Part shown: piece after piece, positions 1 to 9,447 of the stretch
Numbering within the stretch: position 1 is the stretch's first letter
Layout: each line of letters starts with the position of its first letter
DNA from: Anaerolineae bacterium
GTDB lineage: Bacteria > Chloroflexota > Anaerolineae > Aggregatilineales > Aggregatilineaceae
Assembly: GCA_027494015.1 (NCBI GenBank)
Contig: JAOSJP010000002.1
Coordinates: 1 to 64,000, forward strand
Reading direction: 5' to 3'
DNA length: 64,000 nt
The notes under the pieces: model-generated
What the model was told of the DNA's origin: nothing
The model's database searches: none
The model's input: only the letters and a program-made list of their open reading frames with translations
Made by a program: the position numbers and the translations under genes

Positions 1-1027
1 GTCGTCCAGCAGGCGGCGCAGCGCCTCAGCCAGCGCCCCCGCGTCGTAAGGGGTCAACGAGCAGGGCCGCGTCCCCGGCCACTTCGGGCAGCGAGGAGAC
101 GGTTGAGGTCACGACGGGCGTGCCACAGGCCATCGCCTCCAACACCGGCAGCCCGATGCCCTCGTAGAGCGACGGGTAGGCCAGGCAGACCGCGCCAGAA
201 TAGAGCGCCGGCAGGTCTTCATCGCGGGCGAAGCCGGTGAAATGGACGCGCTCGCTCATTCCCAGGTCGCGCACGGTCTGGTAGATCGGCGCGTCCAGCC
301 AGCCGCGCCCCCCGGCGATGACCAGGTGAACGTCCGCATACTGCGGCCCCAGCGCGGCCAGGGCTTCGACCAGGCGGGCGTAATTCTTGCGCGGCTGCAC
401 CGTCCCCACCGAGAAGACATAGGGATTCGGTGGCAGGTCGTAGCGGGCGCGCGCCGCCTGGCGCGCATCCGCGTCCGTGACCGGCCTGAATTCGGGATTC
501 ACCCCGCCGAGCAGCACTGTGATCTTGTCCGGCGGCGTCCCGTACAGCTCAACGAGATCATCTTTCGTCGCCTGCGAGTCGGCCAGGACGTGCGTCGCCC
601 GGCGCACCGAGCGCGGCACCACTGCGTCCAGGTACGCCTTCAGGACGGGCGTCGTCGTCTCCGGCGCGCGCACGAACGACAGATCGTGGACGGTGAGCAG
701 CGCTCGCACGCCCGGCAAGGTGGGCGGCAGCGTGAAATCGGTGGCGTGAAAGAGCCGCACCCGGCCCGTGAACACTTCCACTGGCAGCGGGACTTGCAGG
801 CGGTGCCACAGCCGGGCGAACCACAGCGGGGTGACGCGCGTGGGGTGCCAGGTGAAGTTTGCGCCGGGGGGCGGCGGCAGGGCGCTGCGTTGCGCCCCGG
901 CGACGAAGAGACGATAGGGAGTGGCAGCGTCCAGGGCGGCCAGCGCGCGCACCAGCTCGCGCACGTAGCGGCCAATGCCCGCGCCCTGCTCGTGGGCAGC
1001 GGTGTAGTCAACGCCGATGGCCGCCAT
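1..1027 (-). CDS. GT4 family glycosyltransferase, 3' end outside window, frameshifted
   Basis: Retaining GT-B glycosyltransferase that would add a sugar from a nucleotide-sugar donor to a surface glycan in the cytoplasm. The N-terminal half has the glycine-rich acceptor region ([11 protein letters not shown]). The C-terminal half has the donor-site signature with the family Glu pair ([19 protein letters not shown]) and the VGTVQPRKN strand. The frame as read stops at base 26 after [10 protein letters not shown]. Removing one base from the four-G run at 50-53 restores [19 protein letters not shown], the normal family C-terminus, and this frame runs off the window start. I therefore treat it as one gene with a one-base insertion. 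An ATG at 1027 is preferred over the overlapping GTG at 1030. It is the last gene of the leftward glycan operon. The acceptor sugar cannot be told. Confidence 0.85.
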
Positions 1028-1107
1028 CACCAGGCCGGCTCCTCCTCACCGCAGCGCGCGGCTGCCTGCCATCAGGATGCGCTCGCCTGACGAGCCTCTG
1101 CGTGGCG

Positions 1108-1719
1108 TCAATTCACGTCGTTATACGTCCAGTAACGGTTGGCGAAGAAGTTCCAGACCATGACGATCCAGATGGCGAAGAACTGGGCGATATTCGTGCC
1201 AAGCTGCCGCGTTGCAGTCGCTTCCAGCGCCCCGATCAGGCCGAGGCCGCCCAGCACGTCCACACCGATCTCGCCAAAGGGGCCGTAGAGCGTGCGCACC
1301 CACACCAGCCGGAAGGCCAGCCCCAGGATGCTGACAATGAAGAACTGCACCCATTGTTGCCGGACAGAGCGCGTCCGTGAGTCCGGGTATGTCCAGTAAC
1401 GGTTCCAGATGAAATTGCTCGACACCGCCGTGACGAAGGCGGTGCCTGTCGCCAGAGCAACCTTCAGCGTCGCGTTCGGCTCGGCAGGGCGCAGGATCGT
1501 CGCCTGGAGCAGGTTGAGCATCCCAAAGTCAATGATCGCCCCCAGGACTCCTACGGTGGCGAACTTGAGGAAGCGCTCGACCTCGCGGGCGCGCTCGGCC
1601 CCCGCGCGCTGGCTCGCGCGCACGATCACCTGGTTCCACCAGGCGAACCCGCGCGCCAGCCAGTCTCCCCTCTGCTTGGCCATCTCTTCGGTCGTTTCAG
1701 TGCTCAGCATAGTCAGCAT
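1108..1719 (-). CDS. GtrA-like membrane protein
   Basis: A 203-residue GtrA/DPMS-associated family protein, thought to help move lipid-linked sugars across the membrane or to anchor a polyprenol-sugar synthase. It has four predicted membrane segments in two pairs. Each pair ends in the family's NRYWTY motif, near residues 124-129 and at the C-terminus (ANRYWTYNDVN). A soluble N-terminal extension of about 45 residues precedes the first helix. Its start overlaps the end of the O-antigen ligase gene by 23 bases, and a second ATG lies 9 bases in, so the true start may be 1710. Strand and spacing put it in the glycan operon. The family is clear; the substrate is not. Confidence 0.82.
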   Translation of the reverse strand: MLTMLSTETTEEMAKQRGDWLARGFAWWNQVIVRASQRAGAERAREVERFLKFATVGVLGAIIDFGMLNLLQATILRPAEPNATLKVALATGTAFVTAVSSNFIWNRYWTYPDSRTRSVRQQWVQFFIVSILGLAFRLVWVRTLYGPFGEIGVDVLGGLGLIGALEATATRQLGTNIAQFFAIWIVMVWNFFANRYWTYNDVN

Positions 1720-3214
1720 CCGCAGTGTGCTGCGTTGGAGCGCTGCTCACCCAGGCCAGCAGCCCCAGCATGACGCCCAGATGGAGAAAGAGATTGTTGA
1801 CGGTGAGCTTGTCCACCACGCTGTGAATGGCGAGGTGCGTCCAGGTGCCCAGCAGGCCCAGCGCCAGCCCGCGCAAGAGCGGGTCGTGGTGGCGCAGGCT
1901 GCGCAACGTCCCCCGGACGATCCACGCCCAGCCCAGCAGATAGCCCGCCAGCCCAACCAGCCCGGTCTCGGCCAGGATATTCAGGTAGTCGTTGTGAGCG
2001 TGGCCGAGCGCGTGCGGCCAGCGCAGCAGGGCGTAGTTTGGGTAGGCCACTTCGTAGTTCCCCAGCCCAACGCCTGTCCACAAGTGCCCGCTGGCCATCT
2101 CCGCCGCCGCCTGCCAGTGTGCCAGGCGCTCGACGGTTGCGAAGTTCGCATCGCTGAGGGGCGCGCCGCGCACGTCCTGCAGGCCCACGAAATCGCCAAA
2201 CGCGCTGCTGATGCGCGCCTGCACCGCAGCGGGCAGCATCCCGGCCAGCCACAATCCCCCTGCCAGGAGCACCCCGGCGGCTATCAGGGCGACTCCTTGC
2301 CAGCGGCGGCGTGGCGCAAAGCATACCATTACGGCAGCGGCCCCGCCAAATCCCAGCCACGCGCCGCGCCCCCAGGAGGCGATCAGCCCGGCCAGCAGCA
2401 GCGCCGCGCACAGCGCGTACAGCATGGCCAGGAGTCCCTCCTGGCGCACCCTCGCGCCAGCCGGCCAACGCAGCACGCTCCGCCGCGCGCGTTGCCAGGC
2501 TCGCCCGGCGTGTCCCCAGGCCAGGCCGAGCGCCAGCGGCAGCGCCAGGCCCATGAATGCGCTGAAGGGATTGGGCTGGCCGAAGGTGCCGAAGGCGCGG
2601 AAGTGGCGGAAGTTGTCAATCCACAGGTGGGCCGCGCCCGACCCGCCATAATACTGGTACAGGCCAATGGCGGCCTGCAGCGCCGCCGCCCAGACGACAC
2701 CGAAGGCGATCCAGCCCCAGCGACCCGCCCGACCGTAGTCCAGCACGATCAGGGCGAGCGCGGCCATCTCCGCCCACTTGGTCCACTCAGCCAGCCACGC
2801 GCCCCCCGACTTCGCCGCCCACAGAGACGGGGCGAACCCGGCCAGGATCACCGCCAGGGCCAGCAGCACCCACGAGCGCGGCAGGCGGATGCCCCGGCGC
2901 GCTGTGACGCGCCACAGTCCCCACACGAAAACAGCGCCGGCAAACGCGATCTGCCCCACATCGAGCGGGAGCGGCAGGGGGGACTCGGTGGCGATCAGCG
3001 TCTTGAGCGGCGCGACGGCCAGCATCAGGAGGACGCTCAGCGCTGGCTCGATCAGCAGCGCCGCGCCAACCGTCAGCCCGCCGATCAGGGCGAGCGCCAC
3101 CGCCAGTGGAAGCTGCGCCGCCAGCACGCCCGCGACGATGGCCGCCCCAGCCCACAGGGCCGTGCCCTGCCCGGCGAAGAGTCGCCGGCCCGCAGACCAG
3201 CTTGCCGCGCTCAC
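1697..3214 (-). CDS. O-antigen ligase/polymerase (Wzy_C) family membrane protein
   Basis: A 505-residue polytopic protein with about ten or more hydrophobic segments. A large extracytoplasmic loop holds the WaaL/Wzy signature [18 protein letters not shown] near residue 400. This family joins or polymerises lipid-linked glycans outside the membrane. The start is a GTG whose first bases overlap the stop of the upstream epimerase gene (GTGA, 4 bases), so the two are translationally coupled. In a monoderm-like chloroflexote this would act on exopolysaccharide or cell-wall glycan rather than on LPS, which is inference. Ligase and polymerase cannot be separated from sequence alone. Confidence 0.82.
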   Translation of the reverse strand: MSAASWSAGRRLFAGQGTALWAGAAIVAGVLAAQLPLAVALALIGGLTVGAALLIEPALSVLLMLAVAPLKTLIATESPLPLPLDVGQIAFAGAVFVWGLWRVTARRGIRLPRSWVLLALAVILAGFAPSLWAAKSGGAWLAEWTKWAEMAALALIVLDYGRAGRWGWIAFGVVWAAALQAAIGLYQYYGGSGAAHLWIDNFRHFRAFGTFGQPNPFSAFMGLALPLALGLAWGHAGRAWQRARRSVLRWPAGARVRQEGLLAMLYALCAALLLAGLIASWGRGAWLGFGGAAAVMVCFAPRRRWQGVALIAAGVLLAGGLWLAGMLPAAVQARISSAFGDFVGLQDVRGAPLSDANFATVERLAHWQAAAEMASGHLWTGVGLGNYEVAYPNYALLRWPHALGHAHNDYLNILAETGLVGLAGYLLGWAWIVRGTLRSLRHHDPLLRGLALGLLGTWTHLAIHSVVDKLTVNNLFLHLGVMLGLLAWVSSAPTQHTADADYAEH

Positions 3215-4146
3215 ACCCGTTCCCGGAAGTACTCAATCGTCTGGCGCAGGCCATCGTCCAGGCCCACGTGCGGCTCCCAGCCGAGCAACGCCCGCGCCCG
3301 CGCAATGTCCGGCTGGCGCGTCTGCGGGTCGCCCTTGATGCGCTGGTCGGGCCGGACGGTGATCCCGGCGGGATTCGCCGTCATCTTGTTGACCAGATCA
3401 GCAAGCTGGCGAATGGTCATCTCGCTGGGATTGCCGATGTTGACCGGCTCGTTGAAATCGGCGAGCAGCAGCCGGTAGATGCCTTCGATCAGGTCGGAGA
3501 CATAGCAGAAGCTGCGCGTCTGCGAGCCGTCCCCGTAGATGGTCAGCGGCTCGCCGCGCAGCGCCTGCCCGATGAAGTTGGGCACGACGCGCCCATCGTC
3601 CAGGCGCATACGCGGGCCATAGGTGTTGAAGATGCGCGCGATGCGCGTGTCTACGCGATGGGCGCGAAAGTAGGCCATCGTCAGGGCCTCGGCAAAGCGC
3701 TTGGCTTCATCGTAGACGCCGCGCGGCCCGATGGTGTCCACATTGCCCACATAACTCTCGGTCTGTGGGTGCACCAGCGGATCGCCGTAGACTTCGGAGG
3801 TCGAGGCCAGCAAGAAGCGCGCCTTTTTGTCCTTGGCTACGCCAAGCGCGTTGTGCGTGCCCAACGCCCCCACTTTGAGCGTCTGGATGGGATACATCAG
3901 GTAATCAATGGGGCTGGCTGGCGAGGCGAAGTGCAGCACGGCGTCAATCGGGCCGGGCAGGTAGATGTAGTTGGTCACATCATGCTTGATGAAAGAAAAG
4001 TCCTCGTTCCCGGCCAGGTGAGCGATGTTGTCAATCGAGCCGGTGAGCAGGTTGTCCATGCCGATCACCTGGTGCCCCTCGGCCAGGAAGCGATCGCACA
4101 GGTGAGACCCCAGAAACCCGGCAGCGCCGGTGATCAGGATGCGCAT
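3211..4146 (-). CDS. NAD-dependent UDP-glucuronate decarboxylase/epimerase-like (UDP-xylose synthase type)
   Basis: A 311-residue extended short-chain dehydrogenase. The NAD-binding Rossmann start is [14 protein letters not shown] (residues 7-20), and the catalytic Thr/Ser-Tyr-Lys set is seen as STSEVYGDP and GVYDEAKR. The [14 protein letters not shown] context is typical of UDP-glucuronate decarboxylases that make UDP-xylose. Other UDP-sugar epimerases share much of it, so the exact reaction is an inference. Full length and intact, it is the first gene of the leftward glycan operon and supplies a nucleotide sugar to the glycosyltransferase downstream. Confidence 0.83.
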   Translation of the reverse strand: MRILITGAAGFLGSHLCDRFLAEGHQVIGMDNLLTGSIDNIAHLAGNEDFSFIKHDVTNYIYLPGPIDAVLHFASPASPIDYLMYPIQTLKVGALGTHNALGVAKDKKARFLLASTSEVYGDPLVHPQTESYVGNVDTIGPRGVYDEAKRFAEALTMAYFRAHRVDTRIARIFNTYGPRMRLDDGRVVPNFIGQALRGEPLTIYGDGSQTRSFCYVSDLIEGIYRLLLADFNEPVNIGNPSEMTIRQLADLVNKMTANPAGITVRPDQRIKGDPQTRQPDIARARALLGWEPHVGLDDGLRQTIEYFRERV

Positions 4147-4301
4147 TCTCTTTCGGTGCCCCTCTACTCATGGTACCACAAGACAAACGGGCGAAGTGTA
4201 CCACAAAGCGCCAGCAAGCGTCACGCGCGGCGATGCAGGGTAATCGCATCAAAATCCGGGTAGACGAACGCGGGAAATGGCGAGGGCATTCCCCGCGCTG
4301 C

Positions 4302-4364
4302 GGGAGGGGGGGGGGGGGTTTTTTTTTCCCCCCTCCCGGGGGGGGGGGGGGGGGGGGGGGGGGG
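4302..4364. other. Homopolymer tract (G13-T9-C-rich-G27), probable assembly artefact
   Basis: A run of 13 G, then 9 T, then a C-rich block, then 27 G. The first G block and the C block can pair as a hairpin with a poly-T loop. Nothing like it occurs in coding parts of the window. The stretch 4147-4607 around it holds no credible gene; open frames there are glycine or arginine runs created by the tract. Confidence 0.7.
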
Positions 4365-4454
4365 TTACGCTGCCAAAACCGCCGCGCGTCAGCCTAGGGA
4401 GATGGAGACCCGCACCAGTTAAGCCGGCTGCACAGCTCTCCTCAATCCTCCAGG

Positions 4455-4535
4455 AGTAGAGAGGGGGATTGACGCTGGATGTGAGGTCCCCCTCCCTGGC
4501 TTGGCCGGGAAGGGGGCCAGGGGAGGGGCGTTCCG
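4455..4535. repeat. Family B palindromic intergenic repeat, degenerate copy
   Basis: An imperfect inverted repeat built on CCCCCTCCCTGG and CCAGGGGAGGGG, followed by GGGGCGTTCCG. It resembles the intergenic repeats at about 13545 and 50400 in this window. It lies between the end of the lipoprotein gene and the homopolymer tract. Confidence 0.4.
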
Positions 4536-4607
4536 CCCGTGCCGCGCGCCCAAAAACCTAGTGGTCCAACGCGTCAGCGCCGGGCGCAGCGTGTCGGTAG
4601 CATCCCG

Positions 4608-5120
4608 TCACTGCACGACGCCGAGCAGCGGGCCAGCCTCGCGCAGGGAGTCGCCCGCGCCGCGCACGGCCAGCAGTCCCTCGCTGATCACGCTGGATGG
4701 CGGGTTCGGGCGCGTTGTCGCGCACTCCGCCTGCCACAACTGGCGGCTGCGGATGAGGTCAATGGCGGCGCGGCGCAGCAGGGTGGCAAGGCTCGCATAA
4801 TCGCTCTGATCCTGGTCGCTGATACCCGCCGGATCGGGCACAAATGGCAGCTCCCCACAGCGCACCTGCTCGCCCCTGGCCAGCCCTTCCCAGATGCGCG
4901 TCAAAGAGTCGTGCGCAATGGACAGCGCCTCATAGTCCCGCTGAAGACCGACCAGGACGGGCGACAACGTGGCGAAGGGCGCTGTGTAGGGGAGCGTCTG
5001 CGTTTCCTGTGGCGCGATCTCAGGCGGAGGGCTGGGCGCAGCATCGTCCCCGCCGCAGGCGGCGAAGGTCAGGGCCAGCACACAGCCGAACAGCCGCAGT
5101 CTCAAGCGTGAGAGTCCCAT
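4608..5120 (-). CDS. Lipoprotein of unknown function
   Basis: A 170-residue protein I do not recognise. It begins with a short basic region, a hydrophobic stretch and a lipobox (LTFAAC, Cys22), so it should be a lipid-anchored exported protein. A proline-rich spacer follows, then a mainly helical region with three further cysteines (RCGEL, AECATT). It starts 9 bases after the stop of the HemW-like gene on the same strand, so the two are probably co-transcribed. No enzymatic motif is visible. Confidence 0.7.
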   Translation of the reverse strand: MGLSRLRLRLFGCVLALTFAACGGDDAAPSPPPEIAPQETQTLPYTAPFATLSPVLVGLQRDYEALSIAHDSLTRIWEGLARGEQVRCGELPFVPDPAGISDQDQSDYASLATLLRRAAIDLIRSRQLWQAECATTRPNPPSSVISEGLLAVRGAGDSLREAGPLLGVVQ

Positions 5121-5129
5121 CGGCGACTC

Positions 5130-6347
5130 CTAGACGAACTCGCGGAAGACCAGATTTCCCAGCAGGTGACCCCGCTTCGTCAGCCGGACAGCACCACTGG
5201 CGCTGCGCTCGATCAGGCCGTGCGCCAGCAGGCGGTCGAGCGCCGATCCGTAGACTTCCCACAGCTCCCGGCCAAAGCGGGCGCGAAAGGCCGCCGGGTC
5301 TACGCCTTCGGTCGTCAGGCGCAGCCCCAGGATCATTGTGTCGGCCATCGCCTCGGCAGTATCCACAGCAGCCAGCGCCACCGCTGCCGCCGACAGCGGG
5401 AACGGCTGGGCTTCCCGCTGGGCGTTGAGGCGCGCGATGTAAGCGTCTGGGCTGGCGATGTTCTCGTAGCGCACGCGGGCGGCGCAGCCGTGCGCGCCCG
5501 CTCCAAAACCCAGGTACGGCTCGTTCCGCCAGACGTGCAGGTTGTGCCGGCAGGCGTGCCCCGGCGCGGCCCAATTGCTGATCTCGTACTGCATCAGCCC
5601 GGCGCGCGGCAGGCGATCCGCAGCCCACTCAACCATATCCGCTGCCAGATCGGGGTCGGGCGCGGCCATGCGCCCGCTGCGCAAGCGGTCATGCAGCGGC
5701 GTGCCTTCCTCGATGCTCAGGCTGTAGAGCGACAGGTGATCCGGCCCCAGACTCAGGGCCGCTTCCAGGCTGTGCTGCCACCTGCTCATGCTCTGACCGG
5801 GGATGCCGTAGATCAAGTCCAGGTTGATACTGGAGAAGCCCGCCTGCCGAGCAAGGCGCACGGTGTTCTGCACATCGTCGAAACCATGACGGCGGGCGAA
5901 CAGGCGCAGCTCGTCCGCGTGGGCAGATTGCATCCCGATGCTCAGCCGGTTGACGCCCGCGCGACGCAACGCGCAGAAGGTCTCGCCGTCCGCGTCGCCG
6001 GGGTTCGCTTCCAGTGAAATCTCCGCCGCCGGGTCAAGGGCGAAGGACTGAGCGCACGCCTGGATGATCTGCCGGACGGAGTCTGGTGGAAGCTGGCTTG
6101 GCGTTCCGCCGCCGAAGTAGAGCGTGCTGGCGGGCGGGCACCCACCAGCGCTGCCTACCGCGTGAATCTCGCACAGCAGGGCGCTCACGTAGGGCGGGAT
6201 GCGGTCGGCCATGCCCGCGTAGGTGTTGAAGGCGCAGTAGGTGCAGCGCGTCTGGCAGAAGGGAATGTGGACGTAGAGAGCCAGCGGCGCAGGGCGCGCG
6301 CCCGGCAGGTCGGCGATCACAGGGGCGAGTGCGGAGTTGAGGGGCAT
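5130..6347 (-). CDS. hemW: HemW-like radical SAM protein (coproporphyrinogen III oxidase-like, heme chaperone)
   Basis: A 405-residue radical SAM protein. Near residue 30 it has YVHIPFCQTRCTYCAF, the CX3CX2C site for the SAM-bound 4Fe-4S cluster with the extra Cys-Phe typical of HemW/HemN-like proteins. GGGTPSQLPPD and SLEANPGD follow, then a C-terminal HemN_C-like domain that ends in KRGHLLGNLVFREF. HemW proteins bind heme and deliver it to respiratory enzymes. Many are annotated as oxygen-independent coproporphyrinogen oxidase, but true HemN has additional N-terminal residues that are absent here. It is transcribed divergently from the kinase operon. Confidence 0.85.
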   Translation of the reverse strand: MPLNSALAPVIADLPGARPAPLALYVHIPFCQTRCTYCAFNTYAGMADRIPPYVSALLCEIHAVGSAGGCPPASTLYFGGGTPSQLPPDSVRQIIQACAQSFALDPAAEISLEANPGDADGETFCALRRAGVNRLSIGMQSAHADELRLFARRHGFDDVQNTVRLARQAGFSSINLDLIYGIPGQSMSRWQHSLEAALSLGPDHLSLYSLSIEEGTPLHDRLRSGRMAAPDPDLAADMVEWAADRLPRAGLMQYEISNWAAPGHACRHNLHVWRNEPYLGFGAGAHGCAARVRYENIASPDAYIARLNAQREAQPFPLSAAAVALAAVDTAEAMADTMILGLRLTTEGVDPAAFRARFGRELWEVYGSALDRLLAHGLIERSASGAVRLTKRGHLLGNLVFREFV

Positions 6348-6367
6348 CGGGCCTGCATTGACGGCGA

Positions 6368-6396
6368 TTGCGGTAACAATACGGCCTTACTATAAT
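6368..6396 (+). promoter_or_regulatory. Putative sigma-70 promoter of the kinase operon
   Basis: A perfect -10 box TATAAT at 6391-6396, with TTGCGG at 6368-6373 as a weak -35 box and a 17-base spacer. It lies in the divergent gap about 68 bases before the kinase start codon. Confidence 0.5.
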
Positions 6397-6463
6397 AACC
6401 CCAATCGAAGCCGCGATCCATCACAGCGATGGTCACAACTCGTCTCCGCTTGGGGTAGGGTGG

Positions 6464-8365
6464 ATGGTTGACACACGTAAGATATCGGCGAATCTGCCAG
6501 AACAACCTCAAGGGGAAGGCACTCTGCAACCTGGCTCAGTCTTGCAGGGGCGCTACCGTATCACAGGGGTGGTTGGCGTCGGCGGGATGGGGTCGGTGTA
6601 CCAGGCGCGCGATCTGCGCTTTCCCAATGTGACGCGCTATGTCGCAGTGAAGGAGATGCTCAATCTCTCCACCGATCCCAACATGCGCGAGATGACGCTC
6701 CGGACGTTCGAGCGCGAGAGCGACATGCTGGCCTCGCTCAGCCATCCGGCGGTCCCCAAAATCTACGAGTACTTCCCCAGCAAGACCCGCGCCTATCTGG
6801 TGATGGAGTACATCAACGGGCGCGATGTGGAGATGATCCTCAACTCGATGACCGACTTCCTGCCCGTTGATACGGTCTTTCGCTGGGCGCTGGACTTGTG
6901 CGATGTGCTGGGCTATCTGCACATGCAGGAGCCAGAGCCAATCATCTTCCGCGATGTGAAGCCGTCCAACATCATGATTGATCAGCACGGGCAGATTCGC
7001 CTGGTGGACTTCGGCATCGCCAAGATTTTCCAGGAAGGCCAGAAAGGGACGATGATCGGGACCGAAGGGTATTCGGCCCCGGAGCAGTATCGCGGCGAGG
7101 CCAGCCCGGCCAGCGATGTGTACGGCATCGGCGCGACGATCCATCACCTGCTGACGCGCCGTGACCCGCGCCTTGAGCCGCCGTTCACCTTCCACGAGCG
7201 CCCCATCCGCGACGTGAATCCCGCCGTGCAGCCGGAGTTTGAAGCGATCATCATGAAGGCATTGGAGTTCAAGCCGGCAGATCGCTTCCCAGATGCCGCT
7301 GCCATGAGAGAGGCGTTGGAACATCTAGGCCAGCCTGCGTCGCCCGTCTTCAATGTAGCAGCGCCCGATCTGGCTGAAGAGAGCGAGGACTGGTCTGGCG
7401 GGGGCGTCAAGCCGCTGTGGGTCTTTGAGTGTGAGGACGAGGTGCGCTCCTCGCCAGCCGTGCATCGCGGCGTGCTCTATGTGGGCGCGCACGACAACAA
7501 CCTGTACGCCCTCAACACCAACGACGGCTCGTTCCGCTGGAAGTACCCGTCGGAGCAGCGGGTTGTCTCCACACCCGCCATCTCCGACGCCGACAACCTG
7601 GTATTCTTTGGCTCAATGGACAATCTGCTCTACGCAGTGGATACGCGCGTCGGTCAATTGCAGTGGACGGTGCGCACTCAGGGGCCGGTTCTGTCTTCGC
7701 CGAGCATTGCACACGGGCATGTGTTCTTTGGCAGCGACGATGGGAATCTGTACGCGGTTCGCCTGGCTACGGGGCGCATCCAGTGGAAGTTCGCGGCTGG
7801 GGGCGCAATACGCTCGCGCCCGCTGGTGACGGGAGAGCTGATCGTCGTCGGGCTGGAGTCCAGCGAGGTGGTGAGCACGGATCTGTCGGGGCGCATGGTC
7901 TGGCGCTTCCGCACCAAGCGCGCTGTGTCTTCGTCGCCGCTGGAGCACGAGGGAATGGTGTTCTTCGGCTCGATGGATTGGCAGGTCTACGCGCTCGATC
8001 TGGAGCGCGGCTGGAAGATATGGGAGTTCCGCACGGGCAAGCCGGTGGTCTCCTCGCCAGCTATGGGCGATGGCAAGATTTATGTCGGGTCAGTGGATGG
8101 CTCGCTGTACGCCGTCGAAGCGGCGAGTGGCAAGGAGCGCTGGCATTTCGAGACCCAGGGGCAGATCACTTCGTCGCCCGCCTACGCGGACGGCGCGGTG
8201 TATTTTGGCGGAGTGGATGGCAATGTATACAGCGTTGAAGCCAAGAGTGGCCGCCTGCGCTGGAGTTTCAAGACTGGTGGGCCGATCCCCGGATCGCCGG
8301 TTGTCTGCGACGGTGTGGTGTATATCGGCTCGATGGATCATAAGGTTTACGCGCTGAAGGCATGA
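6464..8365 (+). CDS. Serine/threonine protein kinase with C-terminal PQQ-type beta-propeller
   Basis: A 633-residue Hanks-type kinase. The Gly-rich loop is GVGGMGSVY (residues 38-46), the ATP-site Lys is K63 (VAVKE), the catalytic loop is FRDVKPSN (D164), the DFG is at 182 (DFGIAKIF), and GTEGYSAPEQY ends the activation segment. The HRD His is replaced by Phe. From about residue 310 to the end lie seven to eight repeats of the form SSPAV..GVLYVGA.D..LYALN, a BamB/PQQ-like propeller. There is no membrane helix between the two parts, so the propeller should sit in the cytosol as a sensor or scaffold, which is inference. First gene of a six-gene operon; the phosphatase gene follows after 17 bases. 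Confidence 0.93.
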   Translation: MVDTRKISANLPEQPQGEGTLQPGSVLQGRYRITGVVGVGGMGSVYQARDLRFPNVTRYVAVKEMLNLSTDPNMREMTLRTFERESDMLASLSHPAVPKIYEYFPSKTRAYLVMEYINGRDVEMILNSMTDFLPVDTVFRWALDLCDVLGYLHMQEPEPIIFRDVKPSNIMIDQHGQIRLVDFGIAKIFQEGQKGTMIGTEGYSAPEQYRGEASPASDVYGIGATIHHLLTRRDPRLEPPFTFHERPIRDVNPAVQPEFEAIIMKALEFKPADRFPDAAAMREALEHLGQPASPVFNVAAPDLAEESEDWSGGGVKPLWVFECEDEVRSSPAVHRGVLYVGAHDNNLYALNTNDGSFRWKYPSEQRVVSTPAISDADNLVFFGSMDNLLYAVDTRVGQLQWTVRTQGPVLSSPSIAHGHVFFGSDDGNLYAVRLATGRIQWKFAAGGAIRSRPLVTGELIVVGLESSEVVSTDLSGRMVWRFRTKRAVSSSPLEHEGMVFFGSMDWQVYALDLERGWKIWEFRTGKPVVSSPAMGDGKIYVGSVDGSLYAVEAASGKERWHFETQGQITSSPAYADGAVYFGGVDGNVYSVEAKSGRLRWSFKTGGPIPGSPVVCDGVVYIGSMDHKVYALKA

Positions 8366-8382
8366 GGTGCCGGAGATAAGCT

Positions 8383-9426
8383 ATGGATCTGCTGCGGCGT
8401 GTTCTCGGTATTGCGGCGCGCACGGGCGCGCCCGCTGGTGATGAGGTAGTCATCACTCAAGGTGGCGACGCCGCAGTGAGCGCGCCGCCTGAGCCTGTCG
8501 TTGAACGGCCTTCGCCTCCTCCGCCGGCCAGTCGCGCGGCTGCACCTCCGGCTGCTGACGAGGAAGACAGCGCAGAGATGGAGGAGGGAGGCCGCGGCAT
8601 TGTGGCGACGCGCCCGTTGCCGCCCCTGGAGACGGTCGTCCCTCAGCCCGGCCAGCGTATCCGCTTCGGGGCGCTCAGCGATCCCGGCATGGTGCGCAGC
8701 AACAACCAGGATGCTCTGTTCAGCCTGCTTCTCTCTGGCGCGAGCACCGATGATCTGCCCGATGTGGGGATATTCATGGTCGCTGACGGCATGGGCGGCC
8801 ACCAGGAAGGCGAGCGGGCGTCGGCGATCACGACGCGGATGGTGGCGCGTTACGTGCTGCGCGAGGTGGTGTTGTCGCTGCTGGAGCAGCGATTGAACGA
8901 CCCGGATCGGGCCTCTATCGCGGAGGTACTGCGTGCGGCGGTGCACGACGCCAATGATTCGGTCAACAAGAAAATTCCTGAAGGCGGGACAACGGCCACC
9001 GTCACGGTCATTCTGGGCGATCTGGCTCATATCGCCCATGTGGGCGACAGCCGCGCCTACCTTCTCAGCGAGGGGTCGCTGGAGCAGATCACGCGCGATC
9101 ATTCGCTCGTGCAACGGCTGATTGAGCTGGATCAACTGACGCCGGAAGAAGCTGCGGAGCACCCGCAGCGCAACGTGCTCTACCGGGCTATTGGACAGAG
9201 CGAGACGCTCGATGTGGACGCCATCACGCGCCGGCTTCCCCCAGGCTCGCATCTTCTGCTGTGCAGCGACGGGCTGTGGAACATGGTCGCCGAGGAGACA
9301 GTTGCCGAAGTGATCGAGAGGTACAGCGACCCCCAGCGCGCCTGTGCTGAACTGGTGCAGCTTGCCAACGATCGCGGCGGTCCAGACAACATCAGTGTGA
9401 TTCTGGTGCAGATGCCCGGTCAGTGA
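8383..9426 (+). CDS. PP2C-family protein phosphatase (PPM)
   Basis: A 347-residue metal-dependent Ser/Thr phosphatase. After a proline-rich N-terminal tail of about 85 residues comes the PP2C fold: GALSDPGMVRSNNQDA, MVADGMGGHQEGE (metal-binding Asp), GGTTATV, AHVGDSRAYL, LLLCSDGLWNM and GGPDNISVILVQ, all in the expected order and with the conserved aspartates present. It would reverse phosphorylation by the adjacent kinase. No membrane segment is seen. Confidence 0.94.
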   Translation: MDLLRRVLGIAARTGAPAGDEVVITQGGDAAVSAPPEPVVERPSPPPPASRAAAPPAADEEDSAEMEEGGRGIVATRPLPPLETVVPQPGQRIRFGALSDPGMVRSNNQDALFSLLLSGASTDDLPDVGIFMVADGMGGHQEGERASAITTRMVARYVLREVVLSLLEQRLNDPDRASIAEVLRAAVHDANDSVNKKIPEGGTTATVTVILGDLAHIAHVGDSRAYLLSEGSLEQITRDHSLVQRLIELDQLTPEEAAEHPQRNVLYRAIGQSETLDVDAITRRLPPGSHLLLCSDGLWNMVAEETVAEVIERYSDPQRACAELVQLANDRGGPDNISVILVQMPGQ

Positions 9427-9447
9427 CCGGGGGCGAGAGCGTGAGCC

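Noticed and set aside
1409..3478. A 689-codon open frame on the plus strand over the glycan genes
   Set aside because: It is antisense to clearly recognised genes, rich in Arg, Gln and Pro, and without any family motif. Long shadow frames are expected at this GC content.
4170..4459. Short plus-strand frames with poly-Gly around the homopolymer tract
   Set aside because: They are products of the G-run and have no coding features.
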